A stretch of DNA of 64,000 nt from Bacillus norwichensis (GTDB lineage Bacteria > Bacillota > Bacilli > Bacillales > Bacillaceae_C), in NCBI RefSeq assembly GCF_014836955.1, contig NZ_JACSPV010000021.1:1-64000 (forward strand), in the 5' to 3' direction. Of this stretch, positions 59,876 to 64,000 are shown in pieces. The position numbers and the translations under genes were made by a program. How positions within the stretch are numbered: the stretch's first letter is position 1; each line of letters opens with the position of its first letter. The notes under the pieces were generated by a model. The model was not told where the DNA came from and ran no database searches. It saw only the letters and a list, made by a program, of their open reading frames with translations.

Positions 59876-62800
59876 ATGAAAAAGGGGACAATCAAGTATA
59901 TGGCCTTTTGGCTAGTGTTGCTGATGCTGCTGAGTACAGTGCATCCGCTTGCTACTCAAGCCAATCCAACAACTGCAGATGAAGCGGTTCAGTTGGGAAA
60001 AGGTCAGCCTTTGGAAGCGGGATTCAATGAACCAGGGGAGGCTCATTGGTATAAGCTAGAACCGACGGACAAAGAAATTCAACAAGATTCACATATGAAA
60101 ATAGAAGTCTCTGGAACTTTTGAAGGGAGCATTTCGGTTTATCCGGATGGAGATAGAGCGGAAAGAGACTTTACATTTGATGACTATAGATCCGAAATCA
60201 CCGAAGGGGCCCCAGCGGTCATTTATATGCCGCATGCTTGGAAAGGCCCTTACTTTATTAAAGTGGAATATTACGGAACCTTTGAAGAGATAGAAGACGG
60301 TGAAGAAGAAATTGAAGAGCCGGAGGGAGCCGAATATCACATTAGTTATGAAGGAGAAACAATTTCCCCAGCTGATATGCCAGAGGAAGCCTGCCCTGTT
60401 GAATTAAGTGTAAATAAACGATCATCGGGTGTGGAAATTTTAAAAGAACTCCGGACAGTGAGAGACGAATTGTTGTCAAAAACAGAGAAAGGACAACAAT
60501 TAACGTCTTTATATTACAAAATGGCTCCTTTCCTTGTCACAAAAATGGTGGTAGACAAAAAGATAAAAGATCGAGTTTATAATGACCTGGTCAAATTAAA
60601 GCCAATTTTTAGTGAACTAGTGGAAAAAGGCGATAGCAGTAATTATCGTTTGACTAAAGAAGATCAAATTGCCATCAAAGATTTGTATGATATGATCATC
60701 CAAAATGTCCCTGGCTGGCTAAGGGTGGAGATTGAGAAAATTGCAAAGGAAGTCGGCATCGATCATCTAGTAGGAAAAGAAATTTCTACTATTTTAAAAG
60801 ATAATGGATTAGCTATTACGGGGGCGAATCCAAATAGGGTCATCGTTAAACTGAAGAGTGGGAAAGCAGCTTCTGCATTCCAAAAGAAAGCTATAGGAAT
60901 AACTAAATCTGCATCAATCAAAACGATTAAAGGAAACACTACGACTCTGAATAATATGTTCGTTCTCGATGCAGGAAAAGATACAAAGTCAGTTGCTGAA
61001 GCTTTAGCGGAATTACCGGAAGTGCAATATGCAGAGCCAGTTTATAAATATCATAAAAATACTTCGGATATTCAATTCAACTCTCAATGGGGATTGAAAA
61101 ATACAGGACAGGACTATGGAAAGGTCAATGCCGATATCCAATTTTCGAAACTTTATGAGCGGTACAAGAATGAGCAATTGGGTGAAGTTGTTATTGCAGT
61201 CGTGGATACTGGAGTTGATCATACATTAGCAGACTTGGAGGAAAAAGTTATTCCGGGGTATGATTTTGCGAACCGGGATAACGATGCATACGATGATGAA
61301 GGGCATGGCACTCATGTTTCAGGTATCATTGCAGCAGAAATGGATAATCATTATTCTATGGCAGGCATCCATCCGAAAGCGAAGATCTTGCCAGTCAAGG
61401 TGCTTGATGCCAGTGGTAGTGGGGATACTGATAAAATTGCTCTTGGTATTAAATATGCTGTAGATAATGGCGCTGATGTTATTAATCTCAGTTTGGGAGG
61501 ACCTTATAGTAGGGTCATAGAGGAAATGCTGAAGTACGCGGCATCTAAAAATGTGACTATTGTTGCTGCCAGCGGGAACGATGGTGCAGACATGGTGGAT
61601 TATCCTGCGGTGTCAAAGTATTCTATAGCTGTAGGAGCATCAAACAGACTTGATATTGTTTCTGATTTTTCGAGTTATGGAGAGGGGCTTGACCTCGTGG
61701 CTCCTGGTGCAGATATACCAAGCTTGCTTCCGAACGGAAATGTCACTTATCTCAGCGGTACATCAATGGCAGCTCCTCATGTTTCTGCAGCTGCCGGATT
61801 ATTGCTTTCAAAAAATGGGGACATAAATCGGGAAGAAATCAGAAAGATTTTGACGGAAACTGCTGACGATATTGCAGTTGAAGAGCCAGAGTTTGAACCG
61901 GATTATGATGATGACGATGATTTTCCGGCTCGAGTCTTGGAGCCGGGGTATGACGAAGTATCCGGATGGGGCAGGCTGAATATTTGGAGCGCTTTTAATG
62001 CCTATGGCCTAAGAATTGAAGTCAATGCGCTTACAGATAATGATACAAAGATTTCAGGGAAAGCAATAAGCGGAACGAAGCTTCAATTAAAAGATGGAGA
62101 AACCTTAATAGCAGAAGGAAAAGCAGAGAAAAACGGGACATTTTCCATTCCGATCCGCCCGCAGCAAGGAAACAAAATTCTGCAATTGGTGGCAAATGAT
62201 GGTGCAGTTTCTGTCAGGGTAGTTGTCAAGGAAACACCGATCCCTAATATTCCCAAAGTGAATCCGGTAAGTGACCGGGATACGGTTGTGACAGGTAAGG
62301 CGGTAAAAGGAACGACTGTTGTTGTGAAAACAAATAAACAATCGCTAGGGAAGGCTAAAGTCGATAGCAAAGGCGGATTCAAGGTAAATATTAAGAAACA
62401 AAAGGCTGGAACGAAGCTTTCAGTTACTGCCGAGAGTGTTTCCAAAAAAGTGAGTAAAGAAGCTAGGATTTCTGTTATTGATAAAACCCCGCCGGCTAAA
62501 CCGAAGGTGAATTCAGTAGGCGATTCGGATAAGGTAGTTAAAGGAAAAACGGAATCCGGTGCTACGGTTTTTGTGAAGCATAAAGGGAAGGCACTAGGAA
62601 AGAAAAAAGCTGATGGAAAGGGTAATTTTAAGGTTGCCATTAAGAAGCAAAAAGCTGGTACAGTTCTTCATGTGACAGCAAAAGATGCTGCAGGAAATGA
62701 AAGTAAGGCAGTTAAAGTAACAGTTAAGGATACAACACCTCCAGCAGTACCAAAAGTTAATCAGGTGACTGATCGGGACAAATTAGTTTCCGGTAAAACA

Positions 62801-62989
62801 GAAGCGAATGCAGTTGTTGATGTAAAACATAAAGGAAAATCGCTTGGAAAGAAAAAGGCCGATTCAAAAGGGAAATTCAAGGTAAAGATCAAAAAACAAA
62901 AAGCTGGTACTACGTTGTCCGTAACAGCAAAGGATACAGCCGGAAATACAAGCAAAGCTGCAAAAGTCAAGGTGAAAAAATCTAAATAG
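59876..62989 (+). CDS. Secreted subtilisin-family serine protease with Ig-like repeats
   Basis: A 1037-residue extracellular protease. Order of parts: signal peptide (residues 1-28, AFWLVLLMLLSTVHPLATQA), a pre-peptidase-like beta domain rich in Glu, a helical region, an inhibitor-type prodomain (RVIVKLKSGKAASAF, VLDAGKDTKSVAEALAELPEVQYAEPVYKY), and the S8 domain with Asp444 (AVVDTG), His477 (GHGTHVSG) and Ser630 (GTSMAAPH). Four Lys-rich Ig-like modules follow (about 720-1037), the last three nearly identical in pattern (SD-D--V-GK, LGK-K-D-KG-FKV-IKKQKAGT). There is no LPxTG or TM anchor, so it is released or held by charge. I chose the ATG at 59876, with AGAAGGAG upstream; a GTG at 59786 adds a non-signal leader. 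Confidence 0.93.
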   Translation: MKKGTIKYMAFWLVLLMLLSTVHPLATQANPTTADEAVQLGKGQPLEAGFNEPGEAHWYKLEPTDKEIQQDSHMKIEVSGTFEGSISVYPDGDRAERDFTFDDYRSEITEGAPAVIYMPHAWKGPYFIKVEYYGTFEEIEDGEEEIEEPEGAEYHISYEGETISPADMPEEACPVELSVNKRSSGVEILKELRTVRDELLSKTEKGQQLTSLYYKMAPFLVTKMVVDKKIKDRVYNDLVKLKPIFSELVEKGDSSNYRLTKEDQIAIKDLYDMIIQNVPGWLRVEIEKIAKEVGIDHLVGKEISTILKDNGLAITGANPNRVIVKLKSGKAASAFQKKAIGITKSASIKTIKGNTTTLNNMFVLDAGKDTKSVAEALAELPEVQYAEPVYKYHKNTSDIQFNSQWGLKNTGQDYGKVNADIQFSKLYERYKNEQLGEVVIAVVDTGVDHTLADLEEKVIPGYDFANRDNDAYDDEGHGTHVSGIIAAEMDNHYSMAGIHPKAKILPVKVLDASGSGDTDKIALGIKYAVDNGADVINLSLGGPYSRVIEEMLKYAASKNVTIVAASGNDGADMVDYPAVSKYSIAVGASNRLDIVSDFSSYGEGLDLVAPGADIPSLLPNGNVTYLSGTSMAAPHVSAAAGLLLSKNGDINREEIRKILTETADDIAVEEPEFEPDYDDDDDFPARVLEPGYDEVSGWGRLNIWSAFNAYGLRIEVNALTDNDTKISGKAISGTKLQLKDGETLIAEGKAEKNGTFSIPIRPQQGNKILQLVANDGAVSVRVVVKETPIPNIPKVNPVSDRDTVVTGKAVKGTTVVVKTNKQSLGKAKVDSKGGFKVNIKKQKAGTKLSVTAESVSKKVSKEARISVIDKTPPAKPKVNSVGDSDKVVKGKTESGATVFVKHKGKALGKKKADGKGNFKVAIKKQKAGTVLHVTAKDAAGNESKAVKVTVKDTTPPAVPKVNQVTDRDKLVSGKTEANAVVDVKHKGKSLGKKKADSKGKFKVKIKKQKAGTTLSVTAKDTAGNTSKAAKVKVKKSK

Positions 62990-62994
62990 CAAAC

Positions 62995-63038
62995 GGTAAA
63001 ACTAAAACCCTCGACCAGCCGAGGGTTTTAGTTTTACC
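62995..63038 (+). terminator. Terminator of the subtilase gene
   Basis: Perfect 19-base arms, GGTAAAACTAAAACCCTCG and its complement, with a 6-base loop (ACCAGC), directly after the stop codon. Confidence 0.9.
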
Positions 63039-63151
63039 TTTTCACAACAAAAATCGATTCAGGCAGAACATGGATGTTAGTGAGGCGGAAGCCTGGAGGT
63101 TATGCTAAGCTGAACCAGAAGAATAAACAGATTTAGGAGGAGGCGGCTGAC

Positions 63152-64000
63152 ATAAAAATAGTGATTGCGCCTGATTCATTCAAAGGAAGTATTTCTGCCT
63201 TTGAGGCATCATTGGCTATTGAAAAAGGAATAAAAAGATCCTTTCCCACTGCTGAAACTATCACTGTTCCTTTAGCTGATGGGGGAGAAGGAACAATGGA
63301 TACTCTTGTGACTACTACAAACGGAGTGAAAGTAGCTGTTACAGTAACGGGACCACTAGGGAATCCAGTTGAAGCTTTTTATGGCATTCTTGGAGATGGA
63401 AAAACATGTGTCATTGAAATGGCAAGTGCTTCAGGGTTGCACCTAGTTCCTGAACAGGAGCAGAATCCACTTATAACAACTACATATGGAATGGGAGAAT
63501 TAATTCAACATGCGCTTGAGAAAGGATTTAGGAGTTTTATTTTAGCGCTTGGAGGATCCGCAACAAATGATGGTGGAGCAGGAATGCTACAGGCGCTAGG
63601 AATGAACATTTTAGATAAAAAGAAACAAAAAATCGGTTTCGGCGGTGGAGAATTGAGTCGGGTTGACCAAATCTCTTTAGAACATTTTGATTCGCGCATA
63701 AACGAGAGTGATTTTATCATAGCTTCGGATGTTGAGAATCCACTTGTCGGCAAAAATGGAGCATCTTTTGTTTTCGGTCCGCAAAAAGGAGCAACAGAAG
63801 AAATAGGCCGAATATTGGACCAAAATCTGGTGCATTGGGCGGATAAGATAGAAGAATTAACAGGTGTAAAACTCCACAAAATGCCAGGTGCCGGAGCGGC
63901 GGGGGGAATCGGAGGAGCTTTCCAGGCGTTTTTTCCATCCGTAACGGAAAAAGGTGCGGAAGTCGTAATGGATTATACAAAGCTGAGGGAACGGTTGGCA
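63152..64000 (+). CDS. Glycerate kinase, N-terminal part, with apparent AUA start codon
   Basis: Phosphorylates D-glycerate to 2- or 3-phosphoglycerate. About 283 residues are visible before the window edge (family length about 380). KIVIAPDSFKGSISAFEA, VPLADGGEGTMDTLV, LALGGSATNDGG and the later PGAGAAGGIGGA are family hallmarks. In the family the N-terminus is MKIVIAPDSFKG. Here the Met position is ATA at 63152, 8 bases after AGGAGGAGG. The first standard codon, GTG at 63161, would cut off part of the first beta strand and is 17 bases from the ribosome site. Thus either AUA is used or the start is a mutation. It fits functionally with glcDF and the hydroxyacid dehydrogenases. Confidence 0.9.
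   Translation, partial: MKIVIAPDSFKGSISAFEASLAIEKGIKRSFPTAETITVPLADGGEGTMDTLVTTTNGVKVAVTVTGPLGNPVEAFYGILGDGKTCVIEMASASGLHLVPEQEQNPLITTTYGMGELIQHALEKGFRSFILALGGSATNDGGAGMLQALGMNILDKKKQKIGFGGGELSRVDQISLEHFDSRINESDFIIASDVENPLVGKNGASFVFGPQKGATEEIGRILDQNLVHWADKIEELTGVKLHKMPGAGAAGGIGGAFQAFFPSVTEKGAEVVMDYTKLRERLA

Noticed and set aside
62083-62640. A 185-codon minus-strand open frame opposite the subtilase repeats
   Set aside because: Phe/Leu/Pro-rich complement of the Lys-rich modules; it repeats with the same period as the sense repeats, so it is a shadow.

Overview
The window reads as chromosomal DNA of a spore-forming, low-GC Bacillaceae species (Bacillus, Mesobacillus or Cytobacillus type). 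Support comes from strong AGGAGG ribosome sites, frequent TTG/GTG starts, cre-like CcpA sites, a minor small acid-soluble spore protein gene (sspO type), a B. subtilis ydgG-ydgH-like marR/MMPL pair, a RocB-like peptidase and Bacillus-style SigA promoters. No rRNA, tRNA, CRISPR array, prophage or intact insertion sequence was seen. Most of the window is catabolic gene clusters, each with its own regulator. Layout: 0-3.9 kb holds the end of an agmatinase-family gene with a sodium:solute symporter, an SH3-domain cell-wall amidase, and an ArsR regulator with a small membrane protein. 4.1-14.7 kb (minus strand) is a complete-looking aromatic (phenol-type) ortho-cleavage cluster: flavin reductase, phenol-sensor regulator, HpaB-type monooxygenase, stand-alone FAD synthetase, intradiol dioxygenase, muconate cycloisomerase, a DUF3237 protein, an alpha/beta hydrolase, 3-oxoadipate CoA-transferase A and B, and thiolase. 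15-28.9 kb is mixed housekeeping and accessory: diguanylate cyclase, signal peptidase I, MscL, YceI protein, pyrimidine-nucleoside phosphorylase, nitroreductase, MarR-MMPL pair, SulP transporter, sspO and an aldehyde dehydrogenase. 29.3-35.9 kb is a branched-chain-type 2-oxoacid dehydrogenase operon (E2, E1 alpha, E1 beta, no E3) with an amino-acid dehydrogenase, an APC permease and a divergent TetR regulator. 36.4-43.3 kb is an Opp/Dpp-type ABC importer with an embedded amidohydrolase. 43.4-53.8 kb is a GntR-associated set: two D-2-hydroxyacid dehydrogenases, RocB-like M20 peptidase, TRAP transporter DctPQM, YtcJ-like amidohydrolase and class II aldolase. 53.8-54.8 kb is decayed DNA (GrpB pseudogene, relic repeats). 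54.9-59.6 kb is a PrpR-type sigma-54 activator beside a -24/-12 promoter and glcD-glcF. 59.9-63 kb is a secreted subtilase with Ig-like repeats, and the window ends inside a glycerate kinase gene that appears to start with AUA. How the genes fit together: in the aromatic cluster a phenol would be hydroxylated to a catechol by the reductase/monooxygenase pair, with FAD supplied by a dedicated adenylyltransferase. The ring is then opened to cis,cis-muconate, cyclised to muconolactone, and taken through 3-oxoadipate and 3-oxoadipyl-CoA to acetyl-CoA and succinyl-CoA. The classical muconolactone isomerase is absent, and the DUF3237 gene sits where it would be expected. The regulator has a DmpR/MopR-like phenol-binding zinc domain joined to a PucR helix-turn-helix instead of the usual sigma-54 ATPase. 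On the right side, hydroxyacid dehydrogenases, glycolate-oxidase-type proteins and glycerate kinase suggest a focus on 2-hydroxyacid and C2/C3 acid use, but the substrates of the two transporters cannot be read from the sequence.
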